A stretch of 64,000 nt of DNA. Source: Firmicutes bacterium CAG:345 (GTDB taxonomy: Bacteria > Bacillota_I > Bacilli_A > RFN20 > CAG-288). Location: the NCBI GenBank assembly GCA_000433315.1, contig FR893362.1:1-64000 (forward strand). Direction: 5' to 3'. Below, in pieces: positions 54,920-63,162 of the stretch. The notes beneath the pieces are model-generated. The model searched no databases and was not told the DNA's origin. It saw only the letters and a program-made list of their open reading frames with translations. Positions within the stretch are counted from its first letter, which is position 1; every line of letters begins with the position of its first letter. Position numbers and translations under genes: made by a program.

Positions 54920-55579
54920 TTAACCATTTATTGATTTAATAAAATCTATAACATCTAATAAAGAAGAAAAAATCTCCACTTTGTCCAAAAATTGTGAATC
55001 GATATTGACTAAATCTGGAATCATAACTGTGTTAAATCCACCATTAATAGCAGCTTCGATTCCAGAATTCGCATCTTCAACAACAAGACAATTTTCTACA
55101 GGAACATTTAATACTTTGCTTGCTTTTAAAAATATATCTGGATTTGGTTTTCCTTTTTCTACCATATCTCCTGTTATCAAAACATCAAATTTATCAAACA
55201 AATCACTATAATTTCTATATTCATCTATTATTTTGGAATATGTTGAAGTACATATAGCCTTTTTTATATTTTCATTATTCAAATAATCAATAATTTCTTT
55301 AGTTCCTTTTTTTAATATTAAGCCTTTTTCTTTTAATTCATCAAATATCATCTGTCGTCTTTTCTTACGAAAATATTCTGTTGGAACATTCTCTCCATAT
55401 TTACTTCGCATAAAAGCATCTGAATTAGATCTTGCTAACCCCAAAGTTTTTTTAGCATCCTCATATGAAATATCATAGCCAAATTCTTTTCCGCCTTCGA
55501 CCTTAGAAAGAATAGTAAAACGTTCTGTATCTATCAACGTTCCATCTAAATCAAATAAAACAGCTTCTATTTTTTTCAT
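54920..55579 (-). CDS. HAD-family hydrolase (beta-phosphoglucomutase-like)
   Basis: 219 residues. Motif I is LFDLDGTLIDTE (D9, D11), motif II the Thr/Ser in CTSTYSK, motif III the Lys in GKPNPDIF and motif IV VEDANSGIEAA. The helical cap (about residues 18-85) is of the PGMB/phosphatase (IA) type. Likely a sugar-phosphate phosphatase or mutase. The mutase-specific TxR/E-x-x-R set cannot be confirmed, so a general phosphatase is the safer reading. It is transcribed away from the metal operon's terminator and seems to be a single gene. Confidence 0.87.
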   Translation of the reverse strand: MKKIEAVLFDLDGTLIDTERFTILSKVEGGKEFGYDISYEDAKKTLGLARSNSDAFMRSKYGENVPTEYFRKKRRQMIFDELKEKGLILKKGTKEIIDYLNNENIKKAICTSTYSKIIDEYRNYSDLFDKFDVLITGDMVEKGKPNPDIFLKASKVLNVPVENCLVVEDANSGIEAAINGGFNTVMIPDLVNIDSQFLDKVEIFSSLLDVIDFIKSING

Positions 55580-55616
55580 ATATAAAATTTTATCAACTTA
55601 AAAATTTTACTTCAAT

Positions 55617-55638
55617 AAAAAATGGTGCAAACCATTTT
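55617..55638 (-). terminator. Intrinsic terminator of the metal-efflux operon
   Basis: AAAATGGT-TTGC-ACCATTTT followed on the minus strand by TT, 30 bases after the P-type ATPase stop. Confidence 0.7.
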
Positions 55639-55668
55639 AAGTTTAAACACCATCTTTAATACGATAAA

Positions 55669-57567
55669 CTAATACTTTGAATTAACTCTCATAGCATTTA
55701 ATATAGCGATAACTGCTACACCAACATCACCAAAAACAGCAATCCACATATTAGTAATACCAAAAGCTGATAATATAAGAATTAACATTTTAATAGCTAA
55801 AGAGAAAATAATATTTTCGTAAGCAATTCTCATAGTTTTCTTAGATATTTTTTTAGCGATAATCAAATCCTTTAAATCATCATGCATGAGAACCATATCA
55901 GCAGCTTCAATTGCCGCATCACTTCCTACCCCGCCCATAGCGATACCTATATCGGATCTCATTAAACTTGGAGCATCATTAATTCCATCTCCAACAAAGC
56001 AAATGACATCTTCTTTCTTCTTTTCTTTGAAAATTTTATCTATTTCTTCAACTTTATTTTGAGGTAGTAAAGAAGCTTTATAATCTGTTAACTTCAAACT
56101 TTCTGCAACACTTTCAGCAATTTTTTCATTATCACCGGTGAGCATAATTGTTTTCCCACCATTTTTACTAAGACTTTCGATAGTTTCTTTCGCACCATCT
56201 TTTATTTCATCAGCTATGATAATTGATCCAAAAAATTTATCATTTTTAGCCACATAAACAACAGTGCCAACTTCTTCATTTTTAATAAAGTTGATATTAT
56301 TATTTTCCATTAATTTTTCATTACCGCAGTATATCTTTTCACCATTTTTTTCAGCGATAATTCCTTCACCGGCAACATTAGTCAATACATAGTCCTTTTC
56401 AAAATCTTTACCATAAGAATTCATAATTGATAATGCGATAGGGTGATTAGAATTGCATTCAGCTATACTTGCCAAATGTAAAATTTCATCTTTTTTCTCT
56501 ATTGGATAAACGTTCTTAATAGCAAAGTTTCCTTTTGTTAAAGTTCCCGTCTTATCAAAAATAAATGTATTTGCTTTATTAAATTTTTCCAAATAGTTTG
56601 TTCCCTTAATTAGAATACCATATTTAGATGCAGCACCAATTCCAGCGAAAAATGATAGTGGAATAGAAATAACTAAAGCACAAGGACAAGATACAACTAA
56701 GAAACTTAGCGCTCTATAAATCCATACTGACCATTCACCAGTAATTAAACTAGGAATAATAGCTAATAATACTGCTAAACCAACAACGATAGGAGTATAA
56801 AAACGAGCAAATTTAGTAATGAAATTTTCTGCCTTAGATTTTTGTGAAGTTGCATTTTCAACTAATTCAAGAATTTTTGAAACAGTAGAATCATAAAATT
56901 CTTTTTCTACTTTAATTTCTAACTGTGAAGTTAAATTAATTGTACCGCTGATGGCTTCATCTCCTTCTAAGACTTCTTTTGGTAGAGATTCACCAGTTAG
57001 CGCTTTAGTATCTAATGTTGATGCACCTTTAATTATTTTTCCATCAAGAGGTATTTTTTCACCAGGATTTACTACTATGATATCATCTATTTTTACTTCT
57101 TCTGGATCAACTTCTTCAACTCCATTTTCTGTTTTTAAATTTGCATAATCTGGACGAATATCCATTAAAGAAGTAATAGATTTTCTCGATTTTCCAGTAG
57201 CATAACTTTGGAAAAATTCGCCTACTTGATAAAATAGTAAAACTGCACAAGCTTCATCAAAACCTTCGATATCAAAATGATTTACGCCGCGATATATTGC
57301 CAATCCAAAAGCTCCAAAAGTTGCAACAACCATCAGAAAATTTTCATCGAGAAATTCTCCGTGAAAAATATTAGCAAATGCTTTATATATAACATCATAT
57401 CCAATTGTAATATATACAATTAAATATAAAGCAAAAGGGAAAAGCCAATTTAAATTACCATTAAAAACTGTATCTAGTTTAACAATTTTGTCAGTTATAA
57501 AAATCGCAAAAAATAATATTAAACTGGCAATAATTCTAATTAATTTTTTCTTATCACGTTTAGACAT
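55669..57567 (-). CDS. Zinc/cadmium/lead-exporting P1B-type ATPase
   Basis: Pumps divalent soft metals out of the cell. About 632 residues from the ATG at 57567; a TTG at 57597 would lie inside the previous gene. It has eight membrane helices with the CPC metal-site motif (SCPCALVISIP, about residue 290) and the phosphorylation site DKTGTLTKG (about 340). The HP locus is SNHPIAL, the hinge GDGINDAPSL, and an Asp in the last helix (FGDVGVAVIAI) marks the P1B-2 (Zn/Cd/Pb) class. It lacks any N-terminal metal-binding domain; that domain is encoded as the separate gene just upstream. Confidence 0.92.
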   Translation of the reverse strand: MSKRDKKKLIRIIASLILFFAIFITDKIVKLDTVFNGNLNWLFPFALYLIVYITIGYDVIYKAFANIFHGEFLDENFLMVVATFGAFGLAIYRGVNHFDIEGFDEACAVLLFYQVGEFFQSYATGKSRKSITSLMDIRPDYANLKTENGVEEVDPEEVKIDDIIVVNPGEKIPLDGKIIKGASTLDTKALTGESLPKEVLEGDEAISGTINLTSQLEIKVEKEFYDSTVSKILELVENATSQKSKAENFITKFARFYTPIVVGLAVLLAIIPSLITGEWSVWIYRALSFLVVSCPCALVISIPLSFFAGIGAASKYGILIKGTNYLEKFNKANTFIFDKTGTLTKGNFAIKNVYPIEKKDEILHLASIAECNSNHPIALSIMNSYGKDFEKDYVLTNVAGEGIIAEKNGEKIYCGNEKLMENNNINFIKNEEVGTVVYVAKNDKFFGSIIIADEIKDGAKETIESLSKNGGKTIMLTGDNEKIAESVAESLKLTDYKASLLPQNKVEEIDKIFKEKKKEDVICFVGDGINDAPSLMRSDIGIAMGGVGSDAAIEAADMVLMHDDLKDLIIAKKISKKTMRIAYENIIFSLAIKMLILILSAFGITNMWIAVFGDVGVAVIAILNAMRVNSKY

Positions 57568-57575
57568 AAAATTAA

Positions 57576-57797
57576 TTACTTTCTTATAATTCGGCAATCA
57601 GGTTCAATTTTTTTACAAATTTTAACAGCTTCATCCACAATGCTTTCAAATTTTTCATCATCAGCAACTAGTGTTAACTTTTGGGTTAAAAAATTAACAT
57701 TAACCTCTTGAACACCATCAATTTTAGAAATAGCATGTTCCATTTTTCCTGCACATACTGCACACTCTAAGTCTTCTAATCTGTAAATTTTTTTCAT
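57576..57797 (-). CDS. Stand-alone heavy-metal-associated (HMA) domain protein
   Basis: 73 residues from the ATG at 57797, which has GGAGG seven bases upstream. A ferredoxin-like HMA fold with CAVC (ECAVCAGKMEHAI) is visible, like the N-terminal domain of ZntA/CadA. It ends 8 bases before the ATPase start, so the two are co-translated. It is most likely a metallochaperone or split-off regulatory domain for the ATPase. Confidence 0.88.
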   Translation of the reverse strand: MKKIYRLEDLECAVCAGKMEHAISKIDGVQEVNVNFLTQKLTLVADDEKFESIVDEAVKICKKIEPDCRIIRK

Positions 57798-57837
57798 ATG
57801 TACCTCCAAACTTACCAAATTTGAATAATTCATTAAT

Positions 57838-57851
57838 TGAACACATGTTCA
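57838..57851. promoter_or_regulatory. Metal-repressor operator before the HMA/ATPase genes
   Basis: TGAACACATGTTCA is a perfect palindrome lying between the ArsR-type gene and the HMA gene. It resembles half-sites of SmtB/CzrA/CadC operators (TGAACA-N2-TGTTCA) and shares TGAACA and TGTTC with the site in front of the repressor gene. Confidence 0.6.
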
Positions 57852-57881
57852 TATAATGTTTGAATAAAATAGGATTTTAAC

Positions 57882-58217
57882 CTATTTTCCTTCATTAACA
57901 TGAGTTAAACCATATTCCATAATTTTTGAAACATGATCATCATCAATAGAATAAAGAACTTCTTTTCCCATTTTAATTCCTTTGACTAATTTACTAGATC
58001 TAAGGACTCTTAATTGATGAGATACAGCAGAAGATGACATATTAAGTATATCTGCAATCTCATAAACATAAAGGCTTTTCACTTGTAAACAGCTGAGAAT
58101 CTTTGCTCTAGTTGAATCGCCAAACATTTTGAACAAATTAGCTAAAGCATCAATGGTATTTTCATCAGGAATCTTATTTTTAATAATCTCAGAATTTATT
58201 GCTTGTTGTTCTTCCAT
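57882..58217 (-). CDS. ArsR/SmtB-family zinc-sensing repressor
   Basis: DNA-binding repressor of 111 residues with winged helix 'YEIADILNMSSSAVSHQLRVL' (about 51-71). The alpha-5 metal site of SmtB/CzrA is exact: D93-x-H95-x10-H106-x2-E109. The alpha-3 cysteines of CadC-type sensors are missing (LYVYEIA in place of LCVCDLA). It should therefore sense Zn(II) or Co(II) rather than Cd/Pb and release DNA when metal binds. Operator-like palindromes lie in front of its own gene and in front of the HMA/ATPase genes, which follow on the same strand. Confidence 0.92.
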   Translation of the reverse strand: MEEQQAINSEIIKNKIPDENTIDALANLFKMFGDSTRAKILSCLQVKSLYVYEIADILNMSSSAVSHQLRVLRSSKLVKGIKMGKEVLYSIDDDHVSKIMEYGLTHVNEGK

Positions 58218-58230
58218 CGTTCCTCACATT

Positions 58231-58252
58231 TGAACATTTATTCATATGTTCT
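58231..58252. promoter_or_regulatory. Autoregulatory operator of the zinc repressor
   Basis: GAACAT (58232-58237) and ATGTTC (58246-58251) enclose TTATTCAT; TGAACA-TT-TATTCA also fits an imperfect 12-2-12-type site. It lies 14 bases upstream of the start codon. Confidence 0.6.
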
Positions 58253-58383
58253 TTTATATTGTATTTCACTTATATTTTTTTGTCAATACTTTTTCTTTTC
58301 TTAAACTTTTTTCAATATACAATTTTCAAAATATTTTTCATATTTTTTACAAAAAAATTATTTTAATCTAGATATAAAAAATG

Positions 58384-58415
58384 TATAATGTCAATATAAT
58401 ATGTAAGCGGTTACA
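58384..58415 (+). promoter_or_regulatory. Promoter with perfect cre site before the second EF-G
   Basis: Two TATAAT hexamers (58384-58389 and 58395-58400) are followed by TGTAAGCGGTTACA at 58402-58415. This matches TGWAANCGNTNWCA at every position and is a near-perfect palindrome. The site covers the expected transcription start of the second -10 and lies just before the AGGAGG, predicting repression in good carbon supply. Confidence 0.6.
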
Positions 58416-58428
58416 ATAGGAGGAAAAT

Positions 58429-60492
58429 ATGACTTACACACCGGATAAAATTAGAAATATTGCTATCGTTGGGCACCAGGGCAGTGGAAAAACCAGTTTG
58501 GTTGAATCTTTAGCGTATAAATCTCAACTGATTAAAATCAAAGGAACAATAGAAAATAAAAATACCATTTCTGATTATCTTCCAGATGAAAAGAAAAAGC
58601 AGTCTTCTTTATCATCTTCAATTATTCCACTTACTTATAATGGTTATAAATTGAATTTAATTGATATACCTGGCAATGATGACTTTATTTTTGAAACAAT
58701 AGGCATTACTAGGCTAGTAAAAGGAGCAATCTTAGTTATCGATGCCTCTAAAGGAGTTTTAGTCAACACTATAAAAAGTTTTAATCTGTTAAAAAAGCGT
58801 GGTGTTCCTATTTTTATATATGTTAATAAAATGGATAAAGAGAATATAAAATTTACCAACTTATTAACAGAAATAGAAGAAAAATTAGGTGGGAAAAAGT
58901 GCGTTCCATTTTCCTATCCTATCGGCAAACAAGATTCATTTGATGGTTTTGTCAATATTGTCGACCTTAAAGCAAGAAAATATAACGGAAAAGAATGCGT
59001 TGATGATGTCATTTATGATGATAAAAAACAAATTGTTTTCGAACTTCATAATAGATTATGTGAAGCTGTTGCAACAACTAATGATGAAATGTTAGAAAAG
59101 TTCTTTTCCGGAGAACCATTATCAAATGAAGAGATCAAAGCAGGATTGCGCCAAGGTGTTTTAAATGGAGAATTATATCCAGTTATCGTCGGTTCTGCTT
59201 TAAAAGATATAGGCATCAATACATTACTTGAAATGATGGTCGATTACTTACCTTCTCCTACTGATTTAAAACCTATTTCTGCTTTTGATGAAAATGGAAA
59301 AGAAATAACTATTAAAACAGAAATAAATGCTCCTATGAGTTTACAAGTGTTTAAAAACACATATAATCAATATCAAGGTCTTATCAGTATATTCAAAGTT
59401 CAATCTGGAAAAATTAAAGTTGGGGATGAAATATATTGTCCTAACAACAAAAAATTCTATCGTATTAATTTTTTATTTTCTGTTGAAGGTGAAAAATTAT
59501 TACCAATTGATGAAGCAACTGCTGGTGATATCGCAGCAACAAATAGATTAGAAGAAATTAAATTATCATATACGTTATGCGATAAAGATTACCATATTAG
59601 ATTTAAAACTGTTTCTTATCCTACATCTACTTATTTCAAAGTTATAGTTCCTGATACAAAAAAAGATTCTGATAAATTATTCCCTAGCGTTGAAAAAATA
59701 ATGCTTGAAAATCCGACAATTTCATTAAGAAAAGATGAAGCTACTAATCAAATTCTATTTGGGGGTCTTTCAACAACACATTTAAATTACATGTTCTCTC
59801 GATTAGAAAATGAATATCAAATAAAATTCAAAGTTGAACAACCAAAAATTTCTTATCGTGAAACTATAACCACTACAGCCGAGAGTGAAGGAAGATATGT
59901 TAAACAATCTGGCGGAAGCGGATATTATGGAATTGTCAATATGGAATTTTCTCCAAGCGATCACACCGAATTTATTTCAACAGTATTTGGAGGACATATT
60001 GATAAAGGATATTTCCCTGCAGTTGAAAAAGGTTTCTTAGAAGCATTAAAAGAAGGCGGACTAATCAAAGCCCCTGTAATTAATGTTAAAGCAAATTTAA
60101 AAGACGGAAAACAACATTCAGTAGATAGTAACGAAATAGCCTTTAAAAATGCTGCTATACTAGCATTCAAAGAAGCATATAAAAAATGTAACCCTATAAT
60201 ACTTGAACCATATGATAAAATTATAGTCATTGTACCTAGTGAATATCTTGGAGCAATATTAAGTGATTTAGCAAAAAGAAGAGCAAGAATTTTATCAACC
60301 GATGAAGATGAAGGAGTTAATTTAAAGGTTACAGCGATTGTTCCAGAGTCTGAAATTCTTGAATATTCAAATGAAATCAAATCTTTAAGTAAATCTACTG
60401 CTTTCTTCAATTTGAGTTTCTACGATTACGAACAAGTACCAGAATTAATTTCTAATAAAATCTTAGCTACTTACAACAATGAAAAGAAATAG
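58429..60492 (+). CDS. Divergent elongation factor G paralogue (EF-G2-like), catalytic His missing
   Basis: 687 residues with all five EF-G domains. The P-loop is GHQGSGKT (15-22) in place of AHIDAGKT. G3 reads DIPGNDDF (79-86), so the catalytic His of DTPGH is Asn83. NKMD is intact near residue 133. Domain IV has SGGSGYYGIV where the main EF-G has SGGHGQYGHV. It thus should bind GTP but hydrolyse it poorly. Such paralogues include actinobacterial FusA2 and Bacteroides EF-G2, the latter reported to work without GTP hydrolysis under carbon starvation. The tetracycline-resistance (TetM) group is less likely because the G3 motif is degenerate. Monocistronic, with a strong AGGAGG and a cre site in the promoter. 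Confidence 0.9.
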   Translation: MTYTPDKIRNIAIVGHQGSGKTSLVESLAYKSQLIKIKGTIENKNTISDYLPDEKKKQSSLSSSIIPLTYNGYKLNLIDIPGNDDFIFETIGITRLVKGAILVIDASKGVLVNTIKSFNLLKKRGVPIFIYVNKMDKENIKFTNLLTEIEEKLGGKKCVPFSYPIGKQDSFDGFVNIVDLKARKYNGKECVDDVIYDDKKQIVFELHNRLCEAVATTNDEMLEKFFSGEPLSNEEIKAGLRQGVLNGELYPVIVGSALKDIGINTLLEMMVDYLPSPTDLKPISAFDENGKEITIKTEINAPMSLQVFKNTYNQYQGLISIFKVQSGKIKVGDEIYCPNNKKFYRINFLFSVEGEKLLPIDEATAGDIAATNRLEEIKLSYTLCDKDYHIRFKTVSYPTSTYFKVIVPDTKKDSDKLFPSVEKIMLENPTISLRKDEATNQILFGGLSTTHLNYMFSRLENEYQIKFKVEQPKISYRETITTTAESEGRYVKQSGGSGYYGIVNMEFSPSDHTEFISTVFGGHIDKGYFPAVEKGFLEALKEGGLIKAPVINVKANLKDGKQHSVDSNEIAFKNAAILAFKEAYKKCNPIILEPYDKIIVIVPSEYLGAILSDLAKRRARILSTDEDEGVNLKVTAIVPESEILEYSNEIKSLSKSTAFFNLSFYDYEQVPELISNKILATYNNEKK

Positions 60493-60494
60493 TA

Positions 60495-60521
60495 AAAATC
60501 TCTGCAATAGCAGAGATTTTT
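60495..60521 (+). terminator. Intrinsic terminator of the second EF-G gene
   Basis: AAAATCTCTGC-AATA-GCAGAGATTTT followed by T, two bases after the stop. Confidence 0.88.
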
Positions 60522-60540
60522 AAATTTTTCTTAACTAAAT

Positions 60541-60569
60541 TTGTATTGACAATATTTGAATGTTATAAT
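60541..60569 (+). promoter_or_regulatory. Promoter of the helical repeat protein gene
   Basis: TTGTAT, a 17-base spacer and TATAAT with an upstream TG (TGTTATAAT, extended -10). The ribosome binding site AAGGAG is separated from the ATG by ten bases that include six C in a row; AAGG could pair with the CCTT that follows. Confidence 0.6.
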
Positions 60570-60600
60570 TTTTTTATAAAGCTTAAGGAGCCCCCCTTCA

Positions 60601-61446
60601 ATGAAAAATCCTGATGATATAATCTCTACTACAGACGACTTATTCTTTTCAGCTCGAAATTATTATAATCATGGAAAGATAGAAGATTGTTACAAAATTA
60701 TTAATAAACTTGCTTATGAAAATAATCCCCGTGCATTATTCATAAAAGGAATTATGATTTTAAATAAATGCATATCTTCAAATGATGATGGTGAAAAATA
60801 TATCTATCTAGCAGCAAAATATGATTATCCACTTGCTTTCTCATTACTTATACTTAATAAAATAAGTAATTCTGATTTTGGTAATGCAATAAATTTTTAT
60901 AAAGAAAATAATAGAATTGATGAGCCATTATTCAAATTATTTTACGCAATGGCGCTATTAAATATTGGAGAAAAACATCCATATTACGATATGGCATATG
61001 ATATTTTGCAAAACATAAAACCAGAGATACAAAAAATAAAAGATAAAACCATTGAAAACTATTCACTTTATGAAGAATTCAATCTTTATAATAAAAACTT
61101 CTATTTAAATTTAGATGAAATATTGGCTGCTTATCATTGTGACTTCATGCTCTTTTATTATGTTCTTCCACAAAAAGCTACAAAGGATTTATATTTATCT
61201 AATGCTGATTCAGCAAATAAATATATCAGCACTCCGCGAAGTAAATTCTACTATTTAAAAATATTGCTCTTAACTAGAATGAAAAATTATTTTAATCTAG
61301 GAATAGAAGAAAACATCAATAAAGAAATAGAAGAGTTTAAAATTGCCTTCAAAAACTTAAAAGAACACGAAAGAAATTATTATAAAGCAACATATAATCA
61401 AATACTTGAAATATTTAGTAGCGCTCCATATAAAATAAATGAATAA
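60601..61446 (+). CDS. Helical-repeat (Sel1/TPR-like) protein of unknown function
   Basis: 281 residues, almost entirely helical, with no signal peptide or membrane helix. The segment 'NNPRALFIKGIMILNKC' followed by 'GEKYIYLAAKYDYPLAFSLL' (about residues 42-83) looks like Sel1/TPR-type repeats, and 'LFKLFYAMALLNIG' further on resembles another. Such repeats usually hold protein partners. The C-terminal half is not recognisable. It stands alone between two terminators and is transcribed in the same direction as the second EF-G and the following ABC genes. Confidence 0.65.
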   Translation: MKNPDDIISTTDDLFFSARNYYNHGKIEDCYKIINKLAYENNPRALFIKGIMILNKCISSNDDGEKYIYLAAKYDYPLAFSLLILNKISNSDFGNAINFYKENNRIDEPLFKLFYAMALLNIGEKHPYYDMAYDILQNIKPEIQKIKDKTIENYSLYEEFNLYNKNFYLNLDEILAAYHCDFMLFYYVLPQKATKDLYLSNADSANKYISTPRSKFYYLKILLLTRMKNYFNLGIEENINKEIEEFKIAFKNLKEHERNYYKATYNQILEIFSSAPYKINE

Positions 61447-61462
61447 AAGTTAAATATTTATT

Positions 61463-61523
61463 AAACATGATGTTTCATAAAAGCTGAAATGATTGCTTTT
61501 GTAAAACATCGTGTTTTATTTTT
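61463..61523 (+). terminator. Long hairpin terminator
   Basis: AAACATGATGTTT (61463-61475) pairs with AAACATCGTGTTT (61504-61516) with one wobble. Inside, AAAAGC pairs with GCTTTT. TATTTTT follows. Confidence 0.8.
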
Positions 61524-61574
61524 CAAAAAATAAATTTTATTGAACAAAACACATAGTTTTATTCATTATTTTAA

Positions 61575-61603
61575 TTGAAAAGAAAAACAAAAATACGTAT
61601 AAT
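61575..61603 (+). promoter_or_regulatory. Promoter of the second peptide-type ABC cluster
   Basis: TTGAAA (61575-61580), a 17-base spacer and TATAAT (61598-61603). The -35 TTG could be misread as a translation start; transcription should begin near 61610. Confidence 0.65.
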
Positions 61604-61628
61604 ATTCATGTTTTGTGGGGTATTTATT

Positions 61629-62531
61629 TTGATTCTTTCTTATAAAAGTGGCACTATTTTTTCAAAATATAATTATCAAAATAAAGAAATTGTAAAAGAT
61701 GTGTCTTTTAAGATTGCTGAATCCTCTTCTTTAGCCATAATAGGAGAAACTGGATCAGGCAAAACAATTATTGCTAACTCAATAATGAATTTGTTACCAC
61801 CAGATATCAAATCGACTAATAATGAAATAATATTTGAAAATAAGAATATAACCAATTACAAAAAAATAAAAAAACTACTCGGTAGCAAAATAATTTACAT
61901 TCCACAAAGCGGTAAAGATGCTCTTTCTCCAAATCTAACAATAAAAAAACATTTTATAAATATTCTTAAAAGGAACAAATATAAGAAAAAAGACTTTAAT
62001 AATATAATCGCAGAAAAATTAAACAACGTTGAAATATCAAACTATGAAGAAATATTAAATAAATATCCTTTTGAAATTTCTGGTGGAACTGCTCAAAAAA
62101 TAGTTATTGCTTTATCTTCCTGTTCATCTGCCTCCTTAATTATCGCCGATGAAATGACAAATGGAATTGCTGAAAAAGAGAAAATAGAAAAGTTTAATCT
62201 TATTGATAGACTATTTCCTACTGCTGGGAAAATTTATATTACTCATGATATTTCCATCGCTAAACTATGTGATGATATTCTAGTTCTAAACCATGGAAAA
62301 ACTATGGAACAAGGACCAGCTAAAAAAGTTTTAATCAATCCTCATCATCCTTATACTAAAGCACTTTTATCATCACTACCAGAAAATGGCTTAAATACAA
62401 TTCCTTTGCTGTCATATTTGAAAGGATATTGTCCATTTTATCAGCGTTGTCAAAATAGAAAAGACAAATGTCTTATCAGTTTCAAAAAAAAACAACTGGA
62501 TAAAATAGTATGGTACTGCAATTATGATTGA
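61629..62531 (+). CDS. ABC transporter ATP-binding protein (OppD/NikD type), divergent
   Basis: About 300 residues from a TTG at 61629, since the promoter lies at 61575-61603 and a GGGG is found about 8 bases upstream. Walker A is GETGSGKT, the Q-loop IPQSG, the ABC signature ISGGTAQKI (degenerate from LSGGQ), Walker B IIADEMTNG with Glu kept, and the H-loop THD. The end 'HHPYTKALLSSLP' and the cysteine cluster (GYCPFYQRCQNRKDKC) mark the peptide/nickel importer class. It overlaps the next ATPase gene by 8 bases. The substrate is not predictable. Confidence 0.85.
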   Translation: MILSYKSGTIFSKYNYQNKEIVKDVSFKIAESSSLAIIGETGSGKTIIANSIMNLLPPDIKSTNNEIIFENKNITNYKKIKKLLGSKIIYIPQSGKDALSPNLTIKKHFINILKRNKYKKKDFNNIIAEKLNNVEISNYEEILNKYPFEISGGTAQKIVIALSSCSSASLIIADEMTNGIAEKEKIEKFNLIDRLFPTAGKIYITHDISIAKLCDDILVLNHGKTMEQGPAKKVLINPHHPYTKALLSSLPENGLNTIPLLSYLKGYCPFYQRCQNRKDKCLISFKKKQLDKIVWYCNYD

Positions 62532-63162
62532 AATTAGTAATATTTGTAAATCTTTTGGAAATAAAAGAGTTTTAAACAATTTTTCTCTTAAAATAGAAGA
62601 TAAATGCATTGTTGGAATATATGGAAAAAATGGTTGTGGTAAATCAACTTTATCACGAATTTTATCTGGGTCATTAAAGCCAGATGAAGGAAAAATCTTT
62701 ATTAATAATTCAGAAGTTGTTTCAAAAGACATATATAAATATGTTCAAATGGTTTATCAGCAGCCTTTCGCATCATTTGATCCGGTAAAAAGAATAAAGA
62801 GTGGAATAAAAGAAATTATAAAATATTATAATTTAGTTCCCAAAAAAGAAATAAATTCATACATTGTATATCTGCTACAAAATATGGAATTAGATAAAAA
62901 AATTCTTAATCATTTCCCACATCAAATTTCAGGAGGCGAAGCTCAAAGAATAGCAATTTTGAAATGTTTGCTATTAAAGCCGCAATTATTAATTCTCGAT
63001 GAATCAACATCTATGCTAGATGTAACTACTCAAGCTAACATTTTAAGTTATATAAAATCTCAAGTTATCAGCTATGGTGGTTCAATAATGATCATAAGTC
63101 ACGATTATAAGTTATTAGAAGCCTATTGTAACAAAATTTATAATATAGAGGAGCACATATGA
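62524..63162 (+). CDS. ABC transporter ATP-binding protein (OppF/NikE type), short
   Basis: 212 residues: a complete ABC domain with Walker A YGKNGCGKST, signature QISGGEAQRI, Walker B LLILDESTSMLD and H-loop ISHD. The C-terminal peptide-importer domain and its cysteine cluster are absent, so it is about 100 residues shorter than OppF, as in NikE-like subunits. It overlaps its neighbours on both sides (8 and 4 bases), showing tight co-translation. Works as a heterodimer with the ATPase upstream. Confidence 0.88.
   Translation: MIEISNICKSFGNKRVLNNFSLKIEDKCIVGIYGKNGCGKSTLSRILSGSLKPDEGKIFINNSEVVSKDIYKYVQMVYQQPFASFDPVKRIKSGIKEIIKYYNLVPKKEINSYIVYLLQNMELDKKILNHFPHQISGGEAQRIAILKCLLLKPQLLILDESTSMLDVTTQANILSYIKSQVISYGGSIMIISHDYKLLEAYCNKIYNIEEHI

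Noticed and set aside
57838..57851. GAAC-N4-GTTC core that resembles a LexA/SOS box
   Set aside because: It lies between an SmtB-type repressor gene and its metal pump genes and shares half-sites with the site in front of the repressor gene. A metal operator is the simpler reading.
61575..61577. TTG as translation start of the OppD/NikD-type gene
   Set aside because: This TTG is the first half of a TTGAAA -35 box with TATAAT 17 bases on, so it lies upstream of the transcript.
62529..63162. Possible use of TGA as tryptophan, as in Mycoplasma
   Set aside because: TGA ends both ABC ATPase genes at the correct family positions, and Trp is encoded by TGG throughout.
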